Source of the DNA: DASUNP01 sp035249305
Lineage (GTDB): Bacteria; Acidobacteriota; Blastocatellia; UBA7656
DNA length: 64,000 nucleotides
Assembly: GCA_035249305.1 (NCBI GenBank)
Contig: DATFGQ010000075.1
Coordinates: 1 to 64,000 of the forward strand
Direction: 5' to 3'
Part shown: positions 25,155 to 34,800 of the stretch, piece by piece
Layout of the letters: each line of letters starts with the position of its first letter
How positions within the stretch are numbered: position 1 is the first letter of the stretch
Translations under genes and position numbers: made by a program
Notes under the pieces: model-generated
The model's database searches: none
What the model was told of the DNA's origin: nothing
Seen by the model: the letters and a program-made list of their open reading frames with translations, nothing else

Positions 25155-26189
25155 TCAGTGTTTGTGATGGCCGATTGCGCCCGTCGGCTGACTCGGGTTG
25201 GCCATCTTCTCAAGCCTTTCGAGGCTCTCGTGGCTGCCGATAGAGACGAGCGCGTCGTGCTCTTCGATGACCGTGTCGGCCGACGGGTTGAAGATCATCT
25301 CTCCGCCGGCCCGCCTGATGGCAATTACGATCACGTCGAGGTCAGAGCGGATGCCCGTGTCGCGCAGCGCGCGGCCCAGAAAGGGCGAGCCCCGGTTGAT
25401 CTCTATCTGCTCCATCTCTAATTCGAGACGCTCGGTCATCGTCGCCAGCTCCAGGAAGTCCGCCACGGCGGGCCGTAGCAGCATCTGCGCCATCTGGTTC
25501 GACCCGGTGATGACGGGCGAGACGACTTTGTTGGCGCCCGCCTTGAGCAGACGGCTGACGGCCGCCTCGTCGTTAGCGCGGGCAACTATCATCAAGTCCC
25601 TGTTGAGGTCCCTGGCCGTCAGCGTGATGTAGAGGTTGTCGGCGTCCGAAGAGACTGCGCAGACGAGCCCGCGAGCGCGCTCTATGCCCGCGGCGCGAAG
25701 CACGTCGTCGTCCATCGCGTCGCCCATCAAGACCAGGTAGCTCTGCGCGAGCAGCCGCTCGCCCAGCGGCTCGTTGCTTTCGATGACGACGAAGTCGTAA
25801 CCGCTGCGGGCGATCTCGCGTATCACGCGCGAGCCGATGCGGCCCGCGCCGCAGACTATGAAATGGTTAGTGAGCTTGTTAATGTCCTTAAACATCTTCC
25901 GTTTTCCAAAGGCCGACAACAGCTCGGATTCAATCACCGCCTGGGCCGCCGCGGACAGTGCGTAACCTATCGTGCTGACGCCGAGGACGATGAGGATGAC
26001 CGTGAAGTACTTCGCATCGCGGTTCATGTCCTCCAGCTCGCCGTAGCCGATGGTCGTCAAAGTATAAAGCGTGAAGAAGAAGCAGTCGAACCAGTCATGC
26101 CCAGTGATCAGCTTCAGTCCGATCGTGCCGAAGGCCACTAGCCCCGCTACAGCGCTCGTCGCAATGTAGAATCGCTTTCTCGGTGACAT
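25155..26189 (-). CDS. potassium channel with RCK/TrkA domains
   Basis: Two-helix K+ channel of 344 residues fused to a cytoplasmic gating ring, as in MthK-like channels. Membrane helix 1 is at about 8-30 and the pore helix and filter at about 34-50, with TIGYG at 46-50. Helix 2 is at about 61-86. The RCK_N/TrkA-N Rossmann domain starts at NHFIVCGAGRIGSRV (109-123), and the RCK_C domain lies at about 245-330. It would conduct K+ under control of a nucleotide or ion ligand. The ATG at 26189 starts a normal basic N-terminus; the frame extends upstream to 26384 but overlaps the PDZ gene. No strong ribosome binding site is seen. Confidence 0.92.
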   Translation of the reverse strand: MSPRKRFYIATSAVAGLVAFGTIGLKLITGHDWFDCFFFTLYTLTTIGYGELEDMNRDAKYFTVILIVLGVSTIGYALSAAAQAVIESELLSAFGKRKMFKDINKLTNHFIVCGAGRIGSRVIREIARSGYDFVVIESNEPLGERLLAQSYLVLMGDAMDDDVLRAAGIERARGLVCAVSSDADNLYITLTARDLNRDLMIVARANDEAAVSRLLKAGANKVVSPVITGSNQMAQMLLRPAVADFLELATMTERLELEMEQIEINRGSPFLGRALRDTGIRSDLDVIVIAIRRAGGEMIFNPSADTVIEEHDALVSIGSHESLERLEKMANPSQPTGAIGHHKH

Positions 26190-26266
26190 GTTGAAAGAGA
26201 GCCGAAGCTGTATGTTATCCCCGCACAGGCTTTGAGGCAAGAAATGAAGTGAGCGGACCGAAGGGC

Positions 26267-26299
26267 GAAAAAGAAAAGGGAGGCTCGGCGGCCTCCCTT
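26267..26299 (-). terminator. rho-independent terminator after the PDZ gene
   Basis: Stem AAGGGAGGC / GCCTCCCTT around a six-base loop, followed on the minus strand by TTCTTTTT. It lies 24 bases past the stop of the PDZ gene, before the channel gene. Confidence 0.8.
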
Positions 26300-26322
26300 G
26301 AAGAGAAACAGGAGCGAAGAGT

Positions 26323-27258
26323 TTATGCGCTTGTGAAGTAACTAGGCAGCAGGCTCCCTCGCGTCGTCGGGCGCCGCTTTTCAATCGTCACCGTGATGGT
26401 CTGCTCGACGCGGTTGCGCAGGATCGTCAGCGTCATCTGGCCTTCCTCTTTTTCTGTGATCGCCTCGACCAGCGTGTCGACGTTTTCGACCTTCTTGCCG
26501 TCGACTGCCGTTATAACGTCGCCCGCTTTAAGGCCGCCTTTCGCGCCGGGCGCGTTGGCGCGGACCTCAGTCACTAGCACGCCCTGGCCGCTCTTGACGC
26601 CGAAGTATTCGGCGAGCTGGCCGGTCAGCGGCTCGATGGTGATGCCGAGCCGCGTCCCCATGAAGCCGCCGAACCTAGGGAACCTGAAGAGGTTGAAGTC
26701 TCCGAAATCCCTGGGCGCCGCGGGTGCGTCGGGCCGGCGCGGCTCGCGCGGCTGTCGGGGCTGGCGCGGCTGTTGCCATCCAGGGTTGAGGAGCGCGAAA
26801 TCGGTCGAGCGCTTGGAGAGCGTGGCGCTGATGGTCTGCTCGCTTCCGCCGCGCCAGATCTCTATGGTCACGCTGCGGCCCACGGGCGTTTCGCCCAGCA
26901 TGCGTTGAAACTCGCGGACGCTGTCGACACGCTTCCCGTTAAAGCTGACTATCGTGTCATTCTCTTTTAGCCCGGCCTTCTCGGCGGGGCTCCCCTCGAC
27001 GACCTTCATCACCAGCGCGCCGCGCTCCTCTTTGAGCCCTAGCTCTTTGGCGCGCTCGGGCGTCACCTCTTCGAGGTAAACGCCCAGGTAGCTCCCTTCG
27101 CCAAAGGTCATCGGCATAGTGACGGCCCATGGGTCGGGCGCGGGCGTTTCAGCTCTCGCCTTTGGCTTCTCTTTCGGAGGTTCCGCGGTCTGCGCCCCGG
27201 CCGCCGAGGCGGCGAGCGCAACGAATAAGATAAGAATGAGCGGTTTTACTCTCTGCAT
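26323..27258 (-). CDS. secreted double-PDZ protein
   Basis: Periplasmic protein of 311 residues with a signal peptide (cleavage near GAQTAEPP) and two PDZ domains, about 57-150 (GSYLGVYLEEV, GSPAEKAGLKENDTIVSFNG) and about 200-295 (GTRLGITIEPL, GLKAGDVITAVDG). They are joined by a Pro/Arg-rich linker with the repeated triplet RQP. It resembles the PDZ half of HtrA/DegP-type proteins but lacks any protease domain, so it is probably a scaffold or protease-regulating subunit. A clear terminator follows. Its upstream neighbour is the FAD oxidoreductase gene, 95 bases away on the same strand. Confidence 0.87.
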   Translation of the reverse strand: MQRVKPLILILFVALAASAAGAQTAEPPKEKPKARAETPAPDPWAVTMPMTFGEGSYLGVYLEEVTPERAKELGLKEERGALVMKVVEGSPAEKAGLKENDTIVSFNGKRVDSVREFQRMLGETPVGRSVTIEIWRGGSEQTISATLSKRSTDFALLNPGWQQPRQPRQPREPRRPDAPAAPRDFGDFNLFRFPRFGGFMGTRLGITIEPLTGQLAEYFGVKSGQGVLVTEVRANAPGAKGGLKAGDVITAVDGKKVENVDTLVEAITEKEEGQMTLTILRNRVEQTITVTIEKRRPTTRGSLLPSYFTSA

Positions 27259-27353
27259 CTCAGTATCTCCTAAGTAATTAATAGGCCTAGTCTTAAGTTT
27301 TTCCCACGCGCGGCGGCCGGGAAAGTTCCAAAATCATCGAGCCCGACGGGGCG

Positions 27354-28559
27354 CTACCGCTCCCGGTACTGGCCGAGCTCGGTCAGGCTGTTGCCGCTTC
27401 TTGTTGCTTTGAGCACGCGGCGGGCTACCCACGGCACGCGCGCAAAGAGCCCGGCCAGCAGGTTGGCCGAGCGTGGCGAAAAGGCCGCGCCGCGCAAAAG
27501 CCCCGCGATCATCATACGGTTGTTGAACTCCCTGTCATAGCTTTTCTGATAGGCGGCCAGGATTCGCCCGGTCGCGTCCGTGATGTCGCGCGAATCGCTT
27601 AAATGATCGCTGATCGCTTCGGCCGCGATCTCGCCGGTCCTGAGCGCGATCTGAATCCCTGTGCCGGTGAACGGGTCGATCATGCCCGAAGCGTCCCCGA
27701 TTGCGATGATGCCGCCGCGCGACAGCCGCCGGTGGCCGAAAGCGAGCGGGCCGACGCTATGCCATTTGCCTACGACTTCCGAGCTGGCCAGCCGCTCGCG
27801 GGCCAGACGGTTTTTCATGATCGAACGCCGGACGACTTCATTATGATCGCCTCCGGCCTCCTTGAACGTGCGCTCGCCGGCAATGAAGCAGAGGTTGACG
27901 AGTCCGCCTTCGACGCGCGATAGCCCGCCGTAGCCTTGCGGGAAGAAGAAGAGCTCTACCTGCTCGTCTATCCCTTCGACCGCCGCGAGGTGAGCCTTCA
28001 GAGCGTAAAGGCGCGAGCCGCGCTCGCCCGCTATGCGCTCGCTCCGGCTCAGCAGCAGGCGCGAATTGCGGCCCGACGCGTCGACGATCAAGCGGGCGGT
28101 GAAGCGCATTGTTTGACCGTCGGCTAGGTTGAGGGCTTCGACGCCGCACGGCTTGTCATTTTCATAAAGGGGCTGCTTTACGGCTACGCCTTCAAGGCAC
28201 GTAGCGCCGAGCTCGCGCGCGCGCGCGAACAGGATCTGATCGAACCGCGCGCGGCTCAGGCTCATCGCCCACGCCGATTCGTAAGACATCTCCGCGATAG
28301 GGACGTGCACGACTCTGCCGCCCGATGCGACCAGACAAAGCCGCGTCAGCTTCTGCGCGCCCGCGGCGAGCATTCGATCAAAGACGGCGAGCCGCTTTAG
28401 CGTGGGAAACGATTCCGGCGTGATGAACTCGCCGCAGAGCTTCTCGCGCGGCATGCGTTTCTCTTCAAGCACCAGGACGCGGAGGCCGTTTTCGGCCAGC
28501 CGGATCGCCGCCGACGACCCGGCAGGACCCGCCCCGACTATGATCACGTCGTAATCCAT
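27354..28559 (-). CDS. FAD-dependent oxidoreductase, geranylgeranyl-reductase-like
   Basis: Flavoprotein of 401 residues. The dinucleotide-binding motif is GAGPAG (9-14), the second FAD motif is in the block GDASGMIDPFTGTGI near 290-305, and EEKRMPREKLCGEF follows the first Rossmann fold. Layout and motifs match the geranylgeranyl reductase/halogenase-like family that reduces or oxidises isoprenoid or polyketide products. The gene lies in a tight minus-strand group with two methyltransferase genes, which suggests tailoring of a lipid-like metabolite. No polyketide synthase or prenyltransferase is in the window, so the substrate is unknown. Confidence 0.85.
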   Translation of the reverse strand: MDYDVIIVGAGPAGSSAAIRLAENGLRVLVLEEKRMPREKLCGEFITPESFPTLKRLAVFDRMLAAGAQKLTRLCLVASGGRVVHVPIAEMSYESAWAMSLSRARFDQILFARARELGATCLEGVAVKQPLYENDKPCGVEALNLADGQTMRFTARLIVDASGRNSRLLLSRSERIAGERGSRLYALKAHLAAVEGIDEQVELFFFPQGYGGLSRVEGGLVNLCFIAGERTFKEAGGDHNEVVRRSIMKNRLARERLASSEVVGKWHSVGPLAFGHRRLSRGGIIAIGDASGMIDPFTGTGIQIALRTGEIAAEAISDHLSDSRDITDATGRILAAYQKSYDREFNNRMMIAGLLRGAAFSPRSANLLAGLFARVPWVARRVLKATRSGNSLTELGQYRER

Positions 28560-28582
28560 AACCTGACTTACTCGACCCGAAC

Positions 28583-29290
28583 TTACTCGCTCACCCGCGC
28601 GACCAGCGACAGACGGTAAGGGAACATTCTTCTGACGCGGAAGCTGCCGAGCCCCGCCCGCTTCGCCAGCTCCTCAAGCTCTGATGCCGTGAAGCCTCTG
28701 AGCACGGAGACGGGGCCGTCGTTGCGCGTCAGAAAGCTTGTGGCGAGAAGTGGCCCCGTCACGCGGCTGAAATAGTAGGGCACGAGGTTTCGCACAAGGT
28801 CGTTGACGATCACCGCGCGGCGGGCCACCCTGGCGAAATCGGCGAGCAGGAGGACGACATCTTCATCCCGGAAATGATGGAGGAAGAGCGACGCGGTGAC
28901 GTAATCGAAACTACGGGCCGCGAACGGGAGGCTCAAGGCGTCTGCGCGCACGAAAGAGAGCGCCGGCTCCGAGGTCAAATCTCTCCTCGTTATTCTCAGG
29001 TTGCGCTCGCTCAGGTCCAGCGCCGCGACGAACGGCTCGATGCCGCGCCCTCGGCACCAGCGGCATACTTCGGCGGGGATGTCGGCCGAGCCCGTGCCTA
29101 CGTCGAGCAGCGACAGCCGCTCTACACTGCTCCCGTCGACGCTGCTGCGAAGCGCGTCGATGACGACTCGCGTGCCGCCCAAGAGCCGGTTGATGCGGCG
29201 CAGGTCGACGAGGTTCTTTCTAACGTCTTCGTCCGTTCCTTCGCCCGCGTCGAGCAGCTCCTCTTCGTATATTCTCGCCGGTGTGAGCAT
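28583..29290 (-). CDS. class I SAM-dependent methyltransferase
   Basis: Methyltransferase of 235 residues with clear motif I LLDVGTGSADIP (about 61-72) and motif IV-like FDYVTASLFLHHFRDED. The N-terminal YEEELLDAGEGTDEDV and C-terminal block suit a family often located beside type III polyketide synthase and FAD-oxidoreductase genes. Gaps to its neighbours are 23 and 19 bases, so a shared transcript is likely. It probably methylates the same product that the downstream flavoprotein reduces; this is inferred from position only. Confidence 0.82.
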   Translation of the reverse strand: MLTPARIYEEELLDAGEGTDEDVRKNLVDLRRINRLLGGTRVVIDALRSSVDGSSVERLSLLDVGTGSADIPAEVCRWCRGRGIEPFVAALDLSERNLRITRRDLTSEPALSFVRADALSLPFAARSFDYVTASLFLHHFRDEDVVLLLADFARVARRAVIVNDLVRNLVPYYFSRVTGPLLATSFLTRNDGPVSVLRGFTASELEELAKRAGLGSFRVRRMFPYRLSLVARVSE

Positions 29291-29309
29291 GAGAAACCCG
29301 GTTAACCAG

Positions 29310-30032
29310 TCAGGCTTTTACCGCGTAGCCGATATAAGATAACGACAGATCGTTCGAGATATGAAGCGGGCCGGCGCTGCCGCGCTTGATTAACCCGGCG
29401 AGCGCGCCCAGGCGATTGGCCACGGGGCTGACGCCGCGCGTCTCGCGATTCACGAGGTTGTGGCGGGCCATGACTTCATGCAGCTCCGCGGGCTTTATAA
29501 ACATGCTGGCGTCGTGCGTGTGCTCGGGGATCAGTTTCAGAACTCTCTCGAACAGGTAGATGCCGACTACGCGCGAGACTATGGTCCTGTTGATCGTTTC
29601 GTACAGGAAGAGGCCCGCGGGCTTAAGCACGCGCGCCGACTCGCTCACTACTTTGTCGAGGTCCGTGACGTGCTCAAGAAAGTCTGTGCTGACGACGGCG
29701 TCGAACGCGGAGTCGAGGAACGGGAAAGATTCGGCGTTGGCGTTGACGTAATCGATCTCGACCCGGTCGGCGCGCGCATGGCGGCGCGCGGCGAAAAGCG
29801 ACTCGCGCGACAGGTCGATGCCTGTGACCGAGGCCCCTTCGCAAGCGAAACGCTCCGCCAGCAGCCCGCCGCCGCAGCCCACGTCAAGCACGCTCAAGCC
29901 TTCTACTGTGCCCAGGACCTTTTTGAAATAGCCGAACCGCGCGGCGTTCAATTCGTGGAGCAGCCCGACAGGCCCGTGCGGGTCCCACCAGCGGTCGCCA
30001 AGCTCGTCATACCAACTGTTGTCTATCGACAC
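29310..30032 (-). CDS. UbiG-like O-methyltransferase
   Basis: Likely SAM-dependent O-methyltransferase of the UbiG type, which methylates a quinone-precursor ring. The protein has motif I LDVGCGGGLLAERFA, the acidic residue in GIDLSRESLFAARRHA, and motif VSTDFLEHVTDLDKVV, with normal length (240 residues). It begins SWYDELGDRWWDPHG, a UbiG-style entry. The GTG at 30032 is preferred because the longer TTG start at 30068 directly follows the previous stop and adds a hydrophobic run unlike the family. The assignment to ubiquinone rather than another quinone or polyketide is not secure. Confidence 0.8.
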   Translation of the reverse strand: MSIDNSWYDELGDRWWDPHGPVGLLHELNAARFGYFKKVLGTVEGLSVLDVGCGGGLLAERFACEGASVTGIDLSRESLFAARRHARADRVEIDYVNANAESFPFLDSAFDAVVSTDFLEHVTDLDKVVSESARVLKPAGLFLYETINRTIVSRVVGIYLFERVLKLIPEHTHDASMFIKPAELHEVMARHNLVNRETRGVSPVANRLGALAGLIKRGSAGPLHISNDLSLSYIGYAVKA

Positions 30033-30068
30033 GTGGATTATTATTGAGATTAACGCGGGATTAAGCAA

Positions 30069-30320
30069 CTACCTGTAACGATGCACGAGGTAGATTCCGA
30101 CGAGCGCGCTGAGAAACCCTAGGGCGTTGGTCACCACGAAGACCCATGAGTTTATGCTGTAGCTGTAGAGGGCGAAGCAGAGCGAGGCCGCGGCCTGGCC
30201 ATAATAAAGCAGCGGGTTGACGCCCTTAAGCTTCTTCTCTTCCCAGTTCTTTTTGACCTGTGCGAACAGCGTTATGACGAGCATGACGGCCGCCGCCCAA
30301 CCTAACCATTCTACCGACAT
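30069..30320 (-). CDS. SemiSWEET-like PQ-loop membrane protein
   Basis: An 83-residue protein with three membrane helices and the layout of a SemiSWEET half-transporter, which would form a dimeric sugar channel. Helix 1 contains WAAAVMLVITLFAQV, helix 2 YGQAAASLCFALYSYS and helix 3 NALGFLSALVGIYLVHR. The classical PQ motif reads as AQVKKNW, so the match is by architecture rather than a strict motif. It is located directly before the UbiG-like gene. Confidence 0.7.
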   Translation of the reverse strand: MSVEWLGWAAAVMLVITLFAQVKKNWEEKKLKGVNPLLYYGQAAASLCFALYSYSINSWVFVVTNALGFLSALVGIYLVHRYR

Positions 30321-30337
30321 TCGCCTCCTATCAGGCT

Positions 30338-30595
30338 TTAGGCCGTGCGGGCGCGTAGCTGCCTGAGCAGTTCGGTCCTGGCCCGCTTCGCCTTGCCCAT
30401 CGCCTCGATGTACTCGTTGAGCGCGCGCACGCGCTGGCCTTCGTAATCGTTTCGCTCTTTGCCCCTGATCCTCTCTTCGATGCTGCGGAGCCGCTCGCGC
30501 GCACGCGCCAATCGGCCGCGCGCGTCGACGGCCGCCCTCATAAGCGAAGCCAGACGCGTCTCTTCCCCGCCTTTTTCACTTCTAGGATTGCGCAT
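30338..30595 (-). CDS. small basic coiled-coil protein
   Basis: An 85-residue, strongly basic protein (about a quarter Arg or Lys) with a long amphipathic helix, for example ARGRLARARERLRSIEERIR, and no hydrophobic segment. The ATG at 30595 is behind AAGGGG with a seven-base spacer; a longer frame from 30616 has no such site. It could be a DNA- or RNA-binding protein, but no family is recognised. Confidence 0.6.
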   Translation of the reverse strand: MRNPRSEKGGEETRLASLMRAAVDARGRLARARERLRSIEERIRGKERNDYEGQRVRALNEYIEAMGKAKRARTELLRQLRARTA

Positions 30596-30713
30596 AATGA
30601 AACCCCTTCTGCACAAACGATCTATTAATTCAATGGAGCTTGAAATAAGGCTAGGCCGCGCGGGTGAGCGGCCTTGCTGGAGCCGGTTTATAAACCTTAA
30701 GCGGTCTTAATTC

Positions 30714-31004
30714 TCAAACACTTTTCGCTTTCTTATCGGGTATCAGATCGCCCGTGAATATCTCGACCACGCTCTTCGTAAGGCCCACGCCGGGGATTAG
30801 ATCAAGCGCGACGTCGGCCGAGCCTTTGAGCGCGCCCTTCCTGCGGATCGTGCTGATGGCGAGCGCGGCGACTACGCCCGCGCCGATCAGGGGGATCGGT
30901 TTTACGGCCCGTTTCAATAGCTTGCGCGCTATGATCTTCCGGACGCTCTTGCGCTTGAGGGCCTGTTTCATCAGGCTGTGCTTAATCGTCCTCTTAATGT
31001 TCAT
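30714..31004 (-). CDS. small basic membrane-associated protein
   Basis: A 96-residue protein with a very basic N-terminus (about 17 Lys or Arg in the first 38 residues), a hydrophobic segment PLIGAGVVAALAISTI at about 39-54, and a C-terminal stretch with Gly/Pro turns (ALDLIPGVGLTKSVVEIF). AGGGGG precedes the ATG at 31004. Not recognised. It could sit on the membrane surface with its basic face on phospholipid or nucleic acid. Confidence 0.6.
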   Translation of the reverse strand: MNIKRTIKHSLMKQALKRKSVRKIIARKLLKRAVKPIPLIGAGVVAALAISTIRRKGALKGSADVALDLIPGVGLTKSVVEIFTGDLIPDKKAKSV

Positions 31005-31027
31005 CGACACCCCCTGCGGCTTCGGCT

Positions 31028-31357
31028 TCAAGCCGCGCGCTTCACATCATTACGCCCCTTGCGGTGCTTGATGCCCGTCACGACGGAAGTGATCAACCGC
31101 TCGATGCCCTTCTTGGCCGAGAGGTAGAACAACGCGCGCGAGCCGGTTTCGAGCTTCGACGTGTCGCCGACTACAGCAGGGCCGCTTTGCGGGAGCGCCC
31201 CGACGAGGTTGGCGTCTCGGCCGGCGTCGCCTAACGACCCGCCTGACAGAATACCGCGACGCCCTTCGGCGTCGGTGATGGCGAACCTGTATTCGCTGTT
31301 CTGCGTGCGAATCAAGATCATGTCGCTATTGGTTATGTCCTTGAATGTCAGTTCCAT
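31028..31357 (-). CDS. hypothetical 109-residue protein
   Basis: Soluble protein of unknown function. The N-terminal 30 residues (FKDITNSDMILIRTQNSEYRF) look like beta-strands, residues 35-70 are Gly/Ser-rich (LSGGSLGDAGRDANLVG), and the C-terminus is basic. GGGGGAACCTCT lies before the ATG, so initiation is well supported. It belongs to the same run of small minus-strand genes as its neighbours. Confidence 0.55.
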   Translation of the reverse strand: MELTFKDITNSDMILIRTQNSEYRFAITDAEGRRGILSGGSLGDAGRDANLVGALPQSGPAVVGDTSKLETGSRALFYLSAKKGIERLITSVVTGIKHRKGRNDVKRAA

Positions 31358-31397
31358 AGAGGTTCCCCCCTTTCCCGTTTGGGACTTCTCGACGCTT

Positions 31398-31520
31398 TCA
31401 GTTGCTTCGGCTCAGGCTCGCAGGCCAGTTCAAGCCGAACAGACGAAAGACGAGGGCACCTGTTATGCCCAGATAGATCAGCACGAACAATGAAAGAATG
31501 ATGAACTGTATAATACCCAC
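31398..31520 (-). CDS. 40-residue single-helix membrane microprotein
   Basis: A short gene with GGAGG eight bases ahead of a GTG start. The product has one hydrophobic stretch, FIILSLFVLIYLGITGALVF, and a polar tail ending SLSRSN. Length and layout are typical of bacterial membrane microproteins that bind a larger partner. It is the most upstream of the small genes on this strand. The start and coding status are inferred from the ribosome binding site and hydrophobicity only. Confidence 0.55.
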   Translation of the reverse strand: MGIIQFIILSLFVLIYLGITGALVFRLFGLNWPASLSRSN

Positions 31521-31826
31521 TTAATCAACCTCCGCTTTCTTTGTACGCACACCCCTCTGATAGCTGCAAAGGGTATGCCAAGCCGGAGACTTAGATGTGA
31601 GATCGAATAAAAGGGTTTATTAGCCGGTTTTTTGTGGTATTTTGAGGAGATAAAGCTAACGGCCTGACTTATAACTATACGTAGCGAGGCGCAGCCGTGT
31701 GGCTTCGAATGATACGCTTGACTTTGGCAGCCCTTACTAATAGAATCCGAGCGATTTATAGGGGAGTATTGGACAGCTAATAGGACCTCCGTTGCAGCAC
31801 TTTTCCTGCCCCGGTATTGGACGCAC

Positions 31827-34800
31827 ATGGCTAGTAGAAACATATTCACCAGCGGACGTGTCGAGGACGCGGTTGCGGCGGGCCAGGAAGCCCTAGAAGA
31901 CAGCCGTTTCGAAGAGGCGGCGACATACTTCCAGTCTGCCTTGAGGATGGGGCCTCACCCGCTTGAGCAAGAGGCGGTCATCCGCTGCAAGCTCAGCCTC
32001 GCCTTTGAAAAGCGCGGTATGAACCGCGAGCAGATGGAGGCCGTCTCCAAATACCATAACTTCGCCGACTTCGTGCGCCTCAGCGAGCAGGTCCAGATGC
32101 AGGTGCTGATACGGCTGGGGTGGGGCCACTCCTACAACAACGACATCCCGCGCGCGATAGCGCTGTTCAACCAGGCGATGCGCATCGCGCGGCGGCTCGA
32201 AGACAAGGTCAGCATAGGGATATGCTTTTTCGGGCTCGGCCGCGCCTACCGCTTCGTCTCCGAGATACGCATAGCGCGCGACCAGTACAGCTCTGCGCTC
32301 GATTTTTTCCGCCAGGTTGGGAGCTGGCGCGAGCTTGCGGAATCATACTTCAACATCGGCAACATAGATTTCCGCGAGGGCGATTACCGCAACGCGCTGC
32401 AATCGATCAAACAGGCGCTGGCGATAATCGGCGACCGCAACGAGCACGAGCTGCTCGGGCGCGCCTACAGCGACCTGGCCTTGATCTACGACAACGTCGA
32501 GCTGCCGACGGCGCGCGCGGTCGCGGCCTGGGAGAAGTGCATAGACCATTTTCAGAAGGCGGGGAACACTTTCCACCTCGCCATAAACTACAACAACCTC
32601 GGCTACCGTCTGATGTGGCTCGGCGAGTGGGACCGCGCCGAGCAGATGCTGCGCTCGGCGATTGAGATACTCAAGCACACCTCGCGCGTGGTCCACCTGG
32701 CGGGAACCATAGACACGCTGGCGCAGCTCCAGGTGCTGCGCGGGCGTTTGGACGAAGCCGACCAACTGTTGCAGGATTCGCTCGCGGCCTTTGCGACTAT
32801 AAAGAATAACGACCCGCTCAACAAAGACAACCCGCTCGAATCGAGCACGCACACTACAATCGGCCGGTACTACCTGATGAAGGGGCACCCGGACCTGGCG
32901 ATAAATCACCTGGAGCGCGCCGTGGACATCGCCCTGCGGCTCGGCGACCGGCAGTACTTTTCCGAAGCGCGGCTGTGGCTGGCCGAGGGGCAGATTCAAG
33001 CCGGGCGGCTCGACGAGGCGCGCAAGAACGTCGAGACCGTGCGCGCGCACCTGCGCGACACCCCAGACATGTTGATCTGGGGGCTGATGATGAGGATGGT
33101 CGCGAAGATCGAGGCGGTCCAGGGCCACATAGCCGCCGCGATTCAATCGCTCGGGCAGAGCACGTCGATATTCGAGATCAGGGGGAGCGTCTACGACCGC
33201 GCGTTGAACCGCATAGTTCTGGCGCAGATGCTCGAACGGCGTGGCTCGATCAATGAAGCTTTAGCCGAAGTCGAAATCGCCCTGGCCGTTTTCGACCGAC
33301 TGGGCGCCGAGCAAGACCGTCGCGACGCCGCGTCTCTGCTGGAATCGATCAAAGAGCGCCAATCTCAGGCTTCGACCATCGAATCCGAGATCCTCGTAGA
33401 TGCGGACCAGTCGCCGCACCTGGCTTCCATCCTCGACGGCTTTACCGCGCAGCGCCTCGTGCAGGCGTCAGTCTCGCGCGAGCTCCTGCTCCACGAGCTC
33501 GCCTCGATCACACGCGAGGAGGCCGCCAGCCGCGCGGCGGTCGTCGTGGAAGTCATACAGAACGGAGAAGGCGACCAGCAATCGAGCTCGCTGAAGCTCG
33601 CCGCCGCCTTGGGGCTCGGCGAGGACGAAACCGAGCGCGAATTAAAGTTCCTCGGCTCGCTCGGGCAAGAGGACTACGGCCGCAACTCCGTCTTCGAATT
33701 CTCGGACAAGCAGCAATCGAGCTTCCTGCTACACATCATCGAGCCCGAAGACGAGCGCTTCCGCGCCAGGACCGTGCGGATGGAGCCGCTCATCTACCTG
33801 ATCGAGCAGGGGCTGGAGACGCAGGTCCTTAAGAGCAAGACCCGCCGGACGCACGTCTTCACGCCCGCGCGCCTCTTGCAGGAGGTCGAGATGCCCGGCT
33901 TCGTATGCGCGAGCCGGGCAATGAGCCGCGTGCTGGAGCAGATAAACAAGATCCGCTCGTCGGACGTCACGGTCTTGATAACGGGCGAGTCCGGCACGGG
34001 CAAGGAGCTGATAGCGCGGGCCGTGCACGCCGGCAGCTCGCGCCGGTTCAACGTCTTTCTGCCGTTCAACTGCTCCGCCGCGCCGCGCGAGATGATCGAG
34101 AGCCAGCTTTTCGGGTTCCGCAAAGGGTCTTTCACGGGCGCGATGGCGAGCAACCCCGGAATCATCCGCGCGGCCGAAGGCGGCACGCTCTTTTTAGACG
34201 AGCTCGGCGACCTCCCGCTCGACCTTCAGCCGAAGCTGCTCCGCTTCCTCCAGGAAGGCGAGATACACCCGCTCGGCGAGAACCAGCCCATCCACGTAGA
34301 CGTGCGCGTGGTGGCCGCGACTAACTCCGACCTTGAGCGGGCCGTGGCCGACGGGAAATTCCGCGAAGACCTCTTCCACCGCCTCAACGTCATACGCATA
34401 CAGGTCCCGCCCCTGCGCGAACGGCGCGAAGAGATACCCGCGCTCATCAACCACTACATGAACCTCTATCTGCAAGAGGCCACAAAGCGCGACATACAGC
34501 TTTCGGAAGAGGCCGTCGACCTGATGGTCGTCTACGACTGGCCGGGCAACGTCAGGCAGCTTTGCAACGAGGTGCGCCGCATAGTCGCCTACTCGGATTC
34601 CGGCAGCATAGTCGCACCCGACCTCCTGTCGCCCGAGATCATACGCGCCAGCCACGACATACAGCTCCCCTCGGCGGGCTTGAAAAAAGCCTTCGAGGCG
34701 GCGCCTCCGATCCCCGAGAACACGACCCTGGCCGAAGCCGTCGAAGACCTCGAACGGCGCATGATCCAGGAGGCGCTCAAACGCTCTTCGGGCAACATCG

